From positions 62,001 to 126,000 of the forward strand of contig JAGTJX010000002.1 of assembly GCA_023657465.1 (NCBI GenBank): a DNA stretch of 64,000 nucleotides, read 5' to 3'. A program made the position numbers and the translations under genes. Numbering within the stretch: position 1 is the first letter of the stretch; each line of letters opens with the position of its first letter. Origin of the DNA: Lysobacteraceae bacterium. Its GTDB lineage: Bacteria > Bdellovibrionota > UBA1018 > JAGTJX01. This document shows positions 1 through 8,065 of the stretch, in pieces. The notes beneath the pieces are model-generated. The model saw only the letters and a program-made list of their open reading frames with translations, did not search any database and was not told the DNA's origin.

Positions 1-683
1 AATGAAAGTTTTGCTACATTGCTTTTTCTTCCCCAGTCCATATTGTCTTCATACATGGCTAGAATCTCTAGCATCTCAGTAAGGCTGAGTACTCTGTTCA
101 TTTCATATTTTTCACCCTTAATTTCTATAATTTTTCTGAATTCATCTCTCCAGATATCAAAGGCCAAATCATCAGGGTGCATGATTCCCAATAAGTAAGT
201 CGCATCTGCGATGATCGTGAGTTTTAAGTCCTCGTTTGTCTTCTTACTCCAAGCAGTAAAAATATCTCTATGAGTACGAACCATACATCCTGTTTCTTCA
301 GATCTATCGTATCTTCCACCAACGCTGATGATGTGATTGGGGAGATCAGTGAGTGTGTGTTCGCCATCACGAGACGCGATCGTGTAATCCGCAGTACAAA
401 CTTCAGGATAGTATCCAGGGTTGAATACTGGATCTGGCTCCCAGAGGTAGATCGTGGGAATTTTCTTCGATTGAGCCCAAGCGATAGCCTTGTCGATTCC
501 AGGTTTTGCTACTCTTCTTCCATCATAGACATGGGTAGGGTGAGTGACAATGAGGACTTCATTGCCTAGAATCTTCACTTCATTATGTGGAGTGAAGGTG
601 GGAATGGGGCAGTAATCGGTTTGAGTGAATGAATGCGCAACATGTATGAGTAATACGAAGAGTTTAATCACAAGTAATCTCAT
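1..683 (-). CDS. Secreted protein of unknown function, 3' end outside the window
   Basis: An open frame runs from the ATG at 683 to the window edge with no stop (227 codons visible), so the C-terminus is missing. The start MRLLVIKLFVLLIHVAHS looks like a signal peptide, so export is likely. The rest is soluble-looking, with isolated cysteines and stretches such as VTHPTHVYDGRR and IISVGGRYDRSEETGC. I do not recognise a family. Its first 20 bases overlap the end of the upstream gene, so the two are probably co-transcribed and translationally coupled. A plus-strand ORF lies opposite but has no such features. Confidence 0.7.
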   Translation of the reverse strand, partial: MRLLVIKLFVLLIHVAHSFTQTDYCPIPTFTPHNEVKILGNEVLIVTHPTHVYDGRRVAKPGIDKAIAWAQSKKIPTIYLWEPDPVFNPGYYPEVCTADYTIASRDGEHTLTDLPNHIISVGGRYDRSEETGCMVRTHRDIFTAWSKKTNEDLKLTIIADATYLLGIMHPDDLAFDIWRDEFRKIIEIKGEKYEMNRVLSLTEMLEILAMYEDNMDWGRKSNVAKLS

Positions 684-999
684 CAAACTCTAGAGCACCT
701 CTGAGTCTTCTAGAAACAATGTGATCATTTTCTTCGCCTAGAATGGATAGATTAATAATTCTTGGTTCGGATACATAACCTACAGTGGCGTAAGTGGATT
801 TTGAATTCTCACCAAACATGCGTATGCAGTAGGTGTTTGCACGATCACGAATGAATGAGTTTTGTTCGTATGAGTCGCCTAGGCGAGTCACTTCTTTTGC
901 AGACGCAGCGAAGACCGGAGTCCCATGAAAGCGAGAATCTGCAATCGATACTGAGGCACTAAGAAGTGAGGTGATCAAGAATATTAGCTTCATCATCAT
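664..999 (-). CDS. Small secreted protein, unknown function
   Basis: 111 residues. The N-terminus MMMKLIFLITSLLSASVSIADS is a clear signal peptide, leaving a mature protein of about 90 residues with cysteines near YCIRMF and at the extreme end (EITCD), which could form a disulfide in the periplasm. Its C-terminal layout (a Cys, a strand containing LSILG, then an E-I-[TS]-C ending) resembles the broken fragment just upstream at 1018-1203, so the two may be paralogues. It overlaps the next gene by 20 bases. No known domain recognised. Confidence 0.65.
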   Translation of the reverse strand: MMMKLIFLITSLLSASVSIADSRFHGTPVFAASAKEVTRLGDSYEQNSFIRDRANTYCIRMFGENSKSTYATVGYVSEPRIINLSILGEENDHIVSRRLRGALEFDEITCD

Positions 1000-1017
1000 T
1001 CCTTATTTTAATTTAAA

Positions 1018-1203
1018 TTATTCGCAGGAAATCTCGATTGCTTCAGTTGCATGAGCGTCTTTTTTCACAGCTGCTGGATTTGGCGGGTAATATGAAGAAT
1101 AACTGTCCCGAAGTCCTAGGAAAGTTATTTTCCCAGTAGTTAAAACCTCAAGACCCTTTAGTTGAGTAGTAATGCAGGTCTTGCGCCAGGCGTTATGAGC
1201 AAT
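1018..1203 (-). pseudogene. 3' fragment of a small secreted-protein gene
   Basis: The minus strand encodes about 61 residues ending in EAIEISCE and a TAA at 1018-1020, but there is no start codon. The frame is closed upstream by a TAA at 1204-1206. The composition (AWRKTCITTQLKG, then TFLGLRDSY) looks like genuine protein. The Cys-rich ending resembles that of the neighbour at 664-999. The missing 5' part lies towards the transposase unit, so the gene was probably truncated by its insertion. This is inference; the 5' half was not found on the other side. Confidence 0.5.
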
Positions 1204-1317
1204 TTAAGAGTAAAAGAGAGTGGATTTTCAGATTCAACCTGTCTAAAGTTTTTACAGACTTTAAGAACATAGCCACTGTGTCGTTTTGGACACTCTGAAT
1301 TTAATGGTGATGTGAAA

Positions 1318-1710
1318 ATGGGGAAGAAAAAGAAGCAAGAGATCGAGATTGAAGAAAGATTAGAATTCATTGCAAATGAATTGAGAGATGCAATCACATG
1401 GATTGAAGAATCAACGCCATTTGAGGTTCTGAGTGAACTAGCAAGACTCGGAGTAAAAACCCACAACTGGAATGAGGTGGTGAAGTTTTACGATGATTGG
1501 CAGCCAAGGAAAGTAAATAAAGAGTTTATTCCAGCATCAAGTGAACTAGCGGATGTATGGATGAGCGAGATCAAAGCAAAAAATGGGAACGAACAAATCG
1601 ACGTTTCTGATGATATTTTTTTGCATATGGCAGCTGAGCACTACTGGCACAAATACAACACAAAGGGTATCGAGGAGATGCTGTTTGGGTCGAGAACACT
1701 TTCCATGTAG
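1318..1710 (+). CDS. Hypothetical protein upstream of the transposase
   Basis: About 130 residues, soluble, very lysine- and glutamate-rich at the start (MGKKKKQEIEIEERL), with predicted helices and no signal peptide or membrane segment. The ATG at 1318 is preferred over the GTG two codons upstream because GGTGA lies about 8 bases before it. It ends 34 bases before the transposase start and reads the same way, so it may be a companion gene carried by the same insertion unit. No family recognised; a DNA-binding or regulatory role would be a guess. Confidence 0.55.
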   Translation: MGKKKKQEIEIEERLEFIANELRDAITWIEESTPFEVLSELARLGVKTHNWNEVVKFYDDWQPRKVNKEFIPASSELADVWMSEIKAKNGNEQIDVSDDIFLHMAAEHYWHKYNTKGIEEMLFGSRTLSM

Positions 1711-1744
1711 AATTTTCCTCTAGTCAAAATGATTGGAGGAAAAA

Positions 1745-3148
1745 ATGAAGCGACGGATCGCTGTGTTTTTGGATGCGGATATTAAAAAAGAAACCTTTTC
1801 GTTTGATGAACTAGTGATCAGAACCAAGGAGGTGTTCGATAAAAACGGAATGCCAGCAGTGATAACGCTGATTTTAGAGTGGATGGATGGTGATCTCTGT
1901 GACTCACTGACAGGAGTGCAGACAAAAGAGTCATTAGCGAGCATCAACGTAAAACCCTGCTGTAAAACTCCCTACTTTGTCAGATCGAGCAGAGAACCAA
2001 GACGTATTGATTCTACAATAGGAAAAATCAAATTCCACTGGATGAGGCTCAAATGCAAAAACTGCAAGGAATCGTTCATTCCACTAAGACAGTTTTTAAA
2101 CGTTAAGCTCTACACGTCGCATACGTTAGAACTCGAAAAAATTGCATGCGAGACTGCAAGTCACCAGAGCTACAGACGATCAGCAAAACACATGACAGAT
2201 ATTGGTGGCAACCCACTCGGAAAAAGTAAAATCCATACTTGGGTTCAGAAGACTGACTCTGCTCACTTAAAGCTGGAACAGAAAGAGCTCGTTACAATTG
2301 TTGCAGATGGAACTGGGTATCCCAGGTTCAAGACGAACGCTCAAAAAGAGGATGAGAAGAAAAACCCAAAACGAGATGCTGACAATAGACCTCTTGAACA
2401 AATTCGAGTGATTCTAGGGATCGACAAGCACGGCAAAACGATTCCCATGGGAGTCTTCAATGAAGAAAAATGGAACGAAATTGGGAGACTCGTAAAACGG
2501 GCTAATCACCATCCCAAGCTGAAATCTAAGCCCATAGCAGAGCTCTTAGTGAGTGATGGAGAACTAGCCATTGAACGAGGACTAGGAAAACTAGCAAAGA
2601 CCCAGCAGCGCTGCCAGTGGCATCTGACGTATGATCTGAAGTCTGTGATGAAGTACCAGGATGAAGCAAATAACGAAGAAACCAGAAAAGTGAAAGACCA
2701 GCTTCATGAAATCATGAGAATCCCGCTACCCAACGAACCAAGAGACAAAGTAAAAACCGAAGAAATTCTAAATCTAGAGGTCTCGGTATTTAATGCGGAA
2801 AGGCAAATGAATGCACTCGTGAAAGATCTGAAAGAAAAGCAGTATTTTCAAACTGCGACATATGTAGAGAATGCAAAAGCAAAGCTCTTTAACTATGTCA
2901 GAGTCTGGATCAGGACGGGGGATGCTCCTCCGAAAGTGAGCTCCATCATTGAGCGCATGATGAGAGAAATAAAACTACGACTCAAACGAATCGGATGCAA
3001 CTGGAGTCCCAAGGGAGCAGCACAGATGACGAAGATCATTCTGAAGAGATTTACGAATTCAAATGAATGGGAAAAATATTGGAGTGATACACTCAAACTA
3101 GACGGGAAAATGAAGATTGAATTTGCTGGAGCTCAGTTTGTGAATTGA
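1745..3148 (+). CDS. DDE transposase (ISKra4/ISLre2/Mutator-like)
   Basis: About 467 residues. An N-terminal zinc-finger-like region has a CC pair (KPCCKTPYF) and CKNCKES. The catalytic core follows: VADGTGYP (first Asp), LLVSDGELAIERG (second Asp) and RCQWHLTYDL, the C-x2-H signature of IS256/Mutator-type and related transposases. A basic helical C-terminal part contains SSIIERMMREIKLRLKR, which may hold the catalytic Glu. The ATG at 1745 is chosen because GGAGGA lies 3 bases before it; an upstream in-frame TTG (1733) overlaps that site. The exact IS family is uncertain. The gene is full length with no internal stop. Confidence 0.8.
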   Translation: MKRRIAVFLDADIKKETFSFDELVIRTKEVFDKNGMPAVITLILEWMDGDLCDSLTGVQTKESLASINVKPCCKTPYFVRSSREPRRIDSTIGKIKFHWMRLKCKNCKESFIPLRQFLNVKLYTSHTLELEKIACETASHQSYRRSAKHMTDIGGNPLGKSKIHTWVQKTDSAHLKLEQKELVTIVADGTGYPRFKTNAQKEDEKKNPKRDADNRPLEQIRVILGIDKHGKTIPMGVFNEEKWNEIGRLVKRANHHPKLKSKPIAELLVSDGELAIERGLGKLAKTQQRCQWHLTYDLKSVMKYQDEANNEETRKVKDQLHEIMRIPLPNEPRDKVKTEEILNLEVSVFNAERQMNALVKDLKEKQYFQTATYVENAKAKLFNYVRVWIRTGDAPPKVSSIIERMMREIKLRLKRIGCNWSPKGAAQMTKIILKRFTNSNEWEKYWSDTLKLDGKMKIEFAGAQFVN

Positions 3149-3187
3149 TGTTAAGTGAAAATTGTACCAAGGACTTTCGGACGCTAT

Positions 3188-3633
3188 CTATGAAGATGGC
3201 CAGCAATGGAACAGATCGATTTGAGATTTGCCTTCTTCAATGACAGTCATCGATCTGCGATCGGTAGTGCCTTTCATGACATTGTTTCTCCAAGTGCTGA
3301 ATGTTTTATCGCCTGAGTATTCACGCTTAATCTTTAGAGTGATTTGGAGGCCAACGCCTGGTATTGATCTAGCTTCACCATCTTTGTAGGGGGGATTACA
3401 CCGTAGGTGAATTTTATTCCGTCGATTTTTTTTCCATCGATAAGAATATCCACATTCGGCTTCTGTCCCATTTTTTCAAGTAATGCAGCGCCTTCGTTGT
3501 TGAAGTGAAACTTGTAGGCATCACCTACAATTCCAGAAACCCAGTAAGGACGTTCTGCAGAATGAACAGCATTGTTTAATCCAAGTAGAGCTGCTGCGAT
3601 CAGTAATAAATTTTCTAATTTGAAAATGTTCAT
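3188..3633 (-). pseudogene. Secreted protein gene with a frameshift in a 6-base C run
   Basis: The first frame starts at 3633 with a signal peptide (MNIFKLENLLLIAAALLGLNN) and stops at 3334. In another frame, coding clearly continues from the run of six C (plus-strand G at 3389-3394): PPYKDGEARSIPGVGLQITL and on to a TAG at 3188-3190, ending DLFHCWPSS. Restoring one C to the run joins both halves into a protein of about 148 residues. It is a broken gene, a slippage-variable gene or a read error. Function unknown; a periplasmic location is expected. Confidence 0.7.
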
Positions 3634-3693
3634 AAGGTTCCCTTTGTACCTAGCTATTGCGAGACCTATGCCATTTTTCCTGCAATATAGAGG

Positions 3694-3737
3694 GTTTAGG
3701 CCTGTTTAAGTGTTTAGGCCTTAGTCAGGTGTTTAGG
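3694..3737. repeat. Three GTTTAGG direct repeats upstream of the helicase gene
   Basis: GTTTAGG occurs at 3694, 3712 and 3731, at 18-19 base spacing. The first two copies extend to GTTTAGGCCT, which contains the palindrome AGGCCT. They lie 80-120 bases upstream of the helicase start in the gap between divergent genes, where operators are common. A regulatory role is inferred only from position and spacing. Confidence 0.4.
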
Positions 3738-3816
3738 GATTTGAGAGCTGTTTTGTGCATAGCGTAAAATTGTACTTCCTTTATGAGCGGGCAGGTGCTA
3801 AATCCTGGGAACAATT

Positions 3817-5238
3817 ATGAAAACATTCTCTGAACTCAACCTTGTCGAACCACTAAAAAAATCAATCGAAGCCCTAGGCTTTACGATTCCCACCCCTATT
3901 CAGGCACTCTCTGTTCCTGCCACCCTCTTGGGTAAGAACATGATCGGTGTCGCTCAAACCGGCTCTGGAAAAACAGCAGCTTTCTCGATCCCAATGATCA
4001 CTGCACTAATCAAGAACCCACAATTAAACGGTCTCGTACTCGTTCCGACTCGTGAACTTGCAGACCAAGTTTGTGAAGTGATTAGGTCTCTCACCAAGTT
4101 CGTACCGCTACTCAATCCTGTCATGCTCATTGGTGGAGTAGCGATGGGACCACAGTTTCGTGATCTCAAGCGCAATCCACGCATCATCGTTGCAACTCCT
4201 GGGCGACTCATGGATCACATGGGACGCAAAAGCGTTCGCCTTATTAACTTCGGATTCGTAGTGCTCGATGAAGCAGACAGAATGTTAGATATGGGATTCC
4301 TTCCTCAGATCGAAAGAATTTTCCTGCAACTTCCAAGACAACGTCAGACTCTTCTTTTCTCAGCAACCATGCCTGTGCAGATTTTGAAACTCACTCACAA
4401 GTACATTGAGAACCCTCTCCAAGTAAAAATCGAATCCACTCCTGAGCAAGCTCCAAAAATTTCTCAAAAGACGATTGAGATTTCACAGAACAACAAAAAT
4501 GATATTCTCCTCGATGAGATCAACACTCGCGTAGGAAGCATTCTGATTTTCACAGGAACTCAGCACAGAGCTGACCGTGTGGCTAGATTCTTACTGAGCT
4601 ACGCAATCAAGTCTGACCGTATTCACGGCGGAAGATCTCAAGCCCAGCGTAAGCGTGCTCTCGATGAATTCAGATCCGAGACGATCCGTGTATTAGTTGC
4701 AACAGACATTGCAGCTCGCGGTATCGACGTCGATCATGTCGCACACGTCATCAATTATGATCTCCCAAGAGCATCTGAAGATTACGTTCACAGAATCGGC
4801 CGTACAGGCAGAGCAGGTCGTGAGGGCCAAGCGCTCTCCTTTATCTCAGGTGAAGACAAAGGCAAATGGAAAGCGATTCAGCGCTTGATGAAACAATCAG
4901 GCAAACATGACTTCGTAGAACAAGTCGTAGCAGCTCCAGCATCATCGCGTGCTCCAAGACCTGCTCCTGTTCAAGGCTTAGAGAGAACGATGTCTCCGCA
5001 TAGACCCTCAGCTCCGTACAGAAAAGCAGCAGCGGATAAGAAAACGTCAAGACCGTTTGATCGCCGTGAGCCCTATGCAGGTGGCAGAGAACGTAGAGAT
5101 CAGCCTCGTGGCGGATTCTACGGAGATCAGAAGGAGCAAGGCGATCGTCCATCTCAAGCCACTGGTGCTAATAAGCCAGTATTCCCAAGACGCGAGAGAG
5201 CTCCTGGAGCTACACGTCGCGAATTCAAGCGCTGGTAA
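3817..5238 (+). CDS. rhlE: DEAD-box RNA helicase (RhlE/CshA type)
   Basis: 473 residues of ATP-dependent RNA helicase. Visible motifs in order: Q motif region (PTPIQ, ~26-30), Walker A AQTGSGKT (46-53), PTRE (77-80), TPGR (127-130), DEAD (151-154), SAT (182-184), ARGID (300-304) and HRIGRTGR (325-332). After about residue 370 comes a basic Arg/Gly/Pro-rich tail typical of RhlE-like proteins that bind RNA non-specifically. Likely roles are ribosome assembly, RNA turnover or cold adaptation in the cytoplasm. It is a lone gene convergent with the ribonucleotide reductase, with only 3 bases between the two stop codons. The subfamily symbol is an inference. Confidence 0.92.
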   Translation: MKTFSELNLVEPLKKSIEALGFTIPTPIQALSVPATLLGKNMIGVAQTGSGKTAAFSIPMITALIKNPQLNGLVLVPTRELADQVCEVIRSLTKFVPLLNPVMLIGGVAMGPQFRDLKRNPRIIVATPGRLMDHMGRKSVRLINFGFVVLDEADRMLDMGFLPQIERIFLQLPRQRQTLLFSATMPVQILKLTHKYIENPLQVKIESTPEQAPKISQKTIEISQNNKNDILLDEINTRVGSILIFTGTQHRADRVARFLLSYAIKSDRIHGGRSQAQRKRALDEFRSETIRVLVATDIAARGIDVDHVAHVINYDLPRASEDYVHRIGRTGRAGREGQALSFISGEDKGKWKAIQRLMKQSGKHDFVEQVVAAPASSRAPRPAPVQGLERTMSPHRPSAPYRKAAADKKTSRPFDRREPYAGGRERRDQPRGGFYGDQKEQGDRPSQATGANKPVFPRRERAPGATRREFKRW

Positions 5239-5241
5239 AAT

Positions 5242-7128
5242 TTATTTTGCGGGACAAGCGGTTCCCTCGCAATCAGCCAAGTCACCTTCGAATACTTTAG
5301 AGAGCCCTGAGAAGTCTGCAGGTTTGATATTCGATCTCAGAATTTCAAAATTCTTCTGATTCAAGCTCTCGTATGGGGCTTGTTTGAACCCATGTTCGGA
5401 GTGAGCGAGAAAGCTCACGGTTTTGATTTCGGATAGGTGCTTTGAAACCCAGTTTTTGATTTTACTCAGTTCTTCTCGTTTGTAATAAATCGTGACTGAC
5501 ACAGATTGATCAGCCCAATGCTTCTGAGCGAAGAGCAATGTATCAAGTTGCTTGAAGGTATCGAATCCACTATCGGCAGTCGGGTCTCCTTCTAGAGTTT
5601 CGCAAGGAAACGACACAACCAGAGTATTGGGGTCGATGCCGCCATCGAGTGTTGCCATGGGTTCCAAGGGATGTCCTGCGGATTTCAAGATAGGAATGAG
5701 TGGATCGTTTTTATCGAATCGCACCCGTCTCAAATAATACTTCGAATAAGCAGGATGAATGCCAGGTAAGCAATCTCCGAGTAAGCTTAATGTGCCAGAA
5801 GGCTTAATCACAGTTGTGCGAATGCTTTCAGGAATTCCTAATTCACGGGAGTAGTTCACGTTTTCTTTCTGAATTTCTGCATACACTCTGTCTAAAGTCT
5901 TCTTGTTGAAAAGGGTGCTCTGAAGGCAACCTGTGATTCCAGTGCCTACTCTACGGTACTTGGCAACTGCTGTAGCATTCACTGAGTGGTGAAACTTCTC
6001 GCAAGTGATGCGCTTACCATAGCGATGCATGAGCCTAGCGGCTTCAATGAATTCTTCCTCGTTATCGAGTCTGGGTAAGAAAATATCTTGAAGATTACAA
6101 GGTTCACCGTTAGTGAGTGTCGTCTCTGCACAAGGGTTCACTCCGATAGCATCGTCATGCTTCTTCTCACCCATACGACCGTAGGTTTGAATGTTATCTA
6201 GATGGACAATCCCAAAAGGTTCGCCGTGTTCAAACGTCTCCCAGAACTCAGGCGATAGTTCTGAAATATTCTTGATCCCAACTGAGAGATTCGCCATTGC
6301 TCGGTAAGAGGGGAGAGTTCCCAAGTCCCAGCGCTTGGAGTGGAGAAACTCAGAATCAGTTGCATCTCCTAGAATAAGAATCGCAGATCGTCTGACATTC
6401 CCTGATACGACCATTTCACCAATGATGCAGAGAAGATCCATCATGCCTAAGGGAGAAACTTTACCGCCAGAGGACCACTTCTCGCCGATTCGAGCGCTGA
6501 TTTTTTTGATGGCGAGTCTCAGTGGGTCAGGGCCCGCTGTTCTTCCACCGAAGCCTTTGATTGCTTCGCCTTTGGGGCGGATGTTTTTGAGGGAATAATC
6601 AAACGATTTTCCCGTGAAGAAGTAGCTCTCAAGAGTTCTTCTTACGAGTTCACACCAACCTTCGCGAGAATCATCAACGACATAGGAGCTAGAAGATTCT
6701 TCGCGAATCGCGACACCTTTTTTGATTTCTGGTAAGGCAGTCACGAACTTCTTCTGGATTGAGAATCCTACTCCTCCACCCAGCATGAGTAGATCTTGTG
6801 CAAGTACTAGATTCTGCCAGTCGTCACCCTTCAGAAACCAACAATTATTAAGAGCAGCTCCACCCATCTTCGAATGAGCGTCTGTTCCAGAGAACCAGAG
6901 GCCACGTCCTGCCGGAAGAGCCTTGCGGTTCATCATGAAGTGACGGAGACGAGCGATTTCTGCTTCGGTGACTTTGTGATCCTTCACGTTTCCGCGGATC
7001 ACACGCTCAACTGTATCTGGCCAATGCTCTATGCGGCCGTTGTCTTGTCTGGCATAGGTTCTGTAGTAGACAACTTGGGAGAGGTTTGACCAGTGATTAG
7101 GTAGCAACTCAGGAAGCGGTCGAGACAC
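5242..7128 (-). CDS. rtpR: Adenosylcobalamin-dependent ribonucleotide reductase, monomeric class II
   Basis: 628 residues. It reduces ribonucleotides to deoxyribonucleotides using coenzyme B12 and needs no oxygen. Counting from the chosen start, NNCW supplies one redox cysteine (C96); NPCAE gives the thiyl-radical Cys (C333) and Glu (E335); C344 is the redox partner; and C620/C625 in the tail (DCEGTACPAK) are the shuttle pair. The 11-residue and 5-residue Cys spacings match the Lactobacillus RTPR enzyme. It is about 100 residues shorter than that protein. The GTG at 7128, with GGGGGA 7 bases upstream, is preferred to the ATG at 7155, which overlaps the previous gene more and lacks a good ribosome site. 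It is the last gene of a five-gene operon. Confidence 0.88.
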   Translation of the reverse strand: MSRPLPELLPNHWSNLSQVVYYRTYARQDNGRIEHWPDTVERVIRGNVKDHKVTEAEIARLRHFMMNRKALPAGRGLWFSGTDAHSKMGGAALNNCWFLKGDDWQNLVLAQDLLMLGGGVGFSIQKKFVTALPEIKKGVAIREESSSSYVVDDSREGWCELVRRTLESYFFTGKSFDYSLKNIRPKGEAIKGFGGRTAGPDPLRLAIKKISARIGEKWSSGGKVSPLGMMDLLCIIGEMVVSGNVRRSAILILGDATDSEFLHSKRWDLGTLPSYRAMANLSVGIKNISELSPEFWETFEHGEPFGIVHLDNIQTYGRMGEKKHDDAIGVNPCAETTLTNGEPCNLQDIFLPRLDNEEEFIEAARLMHRYGKRITCEKFHHSVNATAVAKYRRVGTGITGCLQSTLFNKKTLDRVYAEIQKENVNYSRELGIPESIRTTVIKPSGTLSLLGDCLPGIHPAYSKYYLRRVRFDKNDPLIPILKSAGHPLEPMATLDGGIDPNTLVVSFPCETLEGDPTADSGFDTFKQLDTLLFAQKHWADQSVSVTIYYKREELSKIKNWVSKHLSEIKTVSFLAHSEHGFKQAPYESLNQKNFEILRSNIKPADFSGLSKVFEGDLADCEGTACPAK

Positions 7129-8053
7129 GGTTGCGTCCCCCGGTCTTAGAAGCATAGAGGGCCTTGTCTGCAGCTTTCATTAAGTCGGTAGCGGAGTTAA
7201 TCGTAGGTCCAAGTGTCGCAACACCAATGCTGGATGTGACAGGTAAGCGCTTACCATCGTAAATGAACTCGTGCTTCTCAATGGCTGCACGAATACGCTC
7301 AGCTACTTGCATAGAAGTTTCTAGATTCGTATTGAGCTGGAGGATCACAAACTCTTCTCCACCGTAACGAGCGAAGATGTCCTTCGGTCTCACGTGTTGA
7401 GTTTTGATGAGGTTTGAGAATTCCTTAAGAACGAAATCACCCGCATCGTGACCGAAGCCATCGTTGAGTTTCTTGAAATGGTCTAAATCAAAAAAGATGA
7501 GTCCTAGATCACCACCTAATGACTTGATTCGTTTGTATTCCACTTCTAAAACTTGAAGGAGATAACCTTTGTTATAAATTTTTGTAAGACCGTCTTGGTT
7601 TGCAGCATCTGTCATTTGTCCATAAGCGAGAGTCTCTGCTTCGCCTGCTGGCAGGAACTTCAGAGAAGTGTTTCCAACTTTTAATACGTCTTCTTTATGA
7701 AGCTCGTGAGTTTCGTTTGCTTTGATCGCCTTACCATTTACGGATGTACCGTTTGAGGATCCGAGATCAGTCACCGTGATGACTTCAGTGTTCCCTTTTT
7801 TCACTCGTACGAGCTTGGCGTGTTTTCTAGAAATACTTTGATCCGCAATCGTGATATTTGCGGTGTCGTCTCTTCCGATGACCATCTCATTCGCATTGAC
7901 TAAGATTTTGTGCCCCATGGGGGTGCCTTTGATGATGATGAGAATCGCATCAACACCTTTAAGCTCTTCTTTGTTTTTACGCGAAAGTTCAGGATCGGTC
8001 TTTAAGACCATCGTTTTGTCGCTTGAATCCTCGTCATCCCCTGACATCATCAT
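7109..8053 (-). CDS. FHA-GGDEF diguanylate cyclase, DgcB-like
   Basis: 314 residues. A short acidic tail (residues 1-30, containing SSDKTMVL with Thr14) is followed by an FHA phosphothreonine-binding domain (about 50-135: GRD at 60-62, SRKH at 75-78, SSNGT at 99-103) and a GGDEF domain (about 150-310: FDLDHFK, then the active-site RYGGEEF at 229-235). It should make cyclic di-GMP. The same architecture is known for Bdellovibrio DgcB, whose FHA domain binds its own phosphorylated N-terminal tail and which is needed for prey invasion. Thr14 is a candidate for that site here, by analogy. It follows pgi by 12 bases and overlaps the reductase start. Confidence 0.9.
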   Translation of the reverse strand: MMMSGDDEDSSDKTMVLKTDPELSRKNKEELKGVDAILIIIKGTPMGHKILVNANEMVIGRDDTANITIADQSISRKHAKLVRVKKGNTEVITVTDLGSSNGTSVNGKAIKANETHELHKEDVLKVGNTSLKFLPAGEAETLAYGQMTDAANQDGLTKIYNKGYLLQVLEVEYKRIKSLGGDLGLIFFDLDHFKKLNDGFGHDAGDFVLKEFSNLIKTQHVRPKDIFARYGGEEFVILQLNTNLETSMQVAERIRAAIEKHEFIYDGKRLPVTSSIGVATLGPTINSATDLMKAADKALYASKTGGRNRVSTAS

Positions 8054-8065
8054 GTGACTAATAGG

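Larger units (their letters stand above)
1207..3187 (+). mobile_element. Insertion-sequence-like unit, ends unresolved
   Basis: This spans the companion ORF and the DDE transposase, bounded on the left by a gene fragment that loses its 5' end at about 1203 and on the right by the stop of a minus-strand pseudogene at 3188. I looked for terminal inverted repeats and a target duplication in the flanking 60-100 bases and found no convincing pair, so the boundaries are only the limits set by the flanking genes. Confidence 0.4.

Noticed and set aside
270-569. 99-residue plus-strand ORF at the left edge
   Set aside because: The opposite strand carries a longer open frame with a signal peptide that reaches the window edge.
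1158-1466. 102-residue minus-strand ORF across the insertion boundary
   Set aside because: It overlaps the gene fragment and the companion ORF in another frame and has low-complexity composition.
1207-3187. Terminal inverted repeats for the transposase unit
   Set aside because: Short matches such as GCGT and CAATTT occur on both sides, but spacing is unequal and identity is too low.
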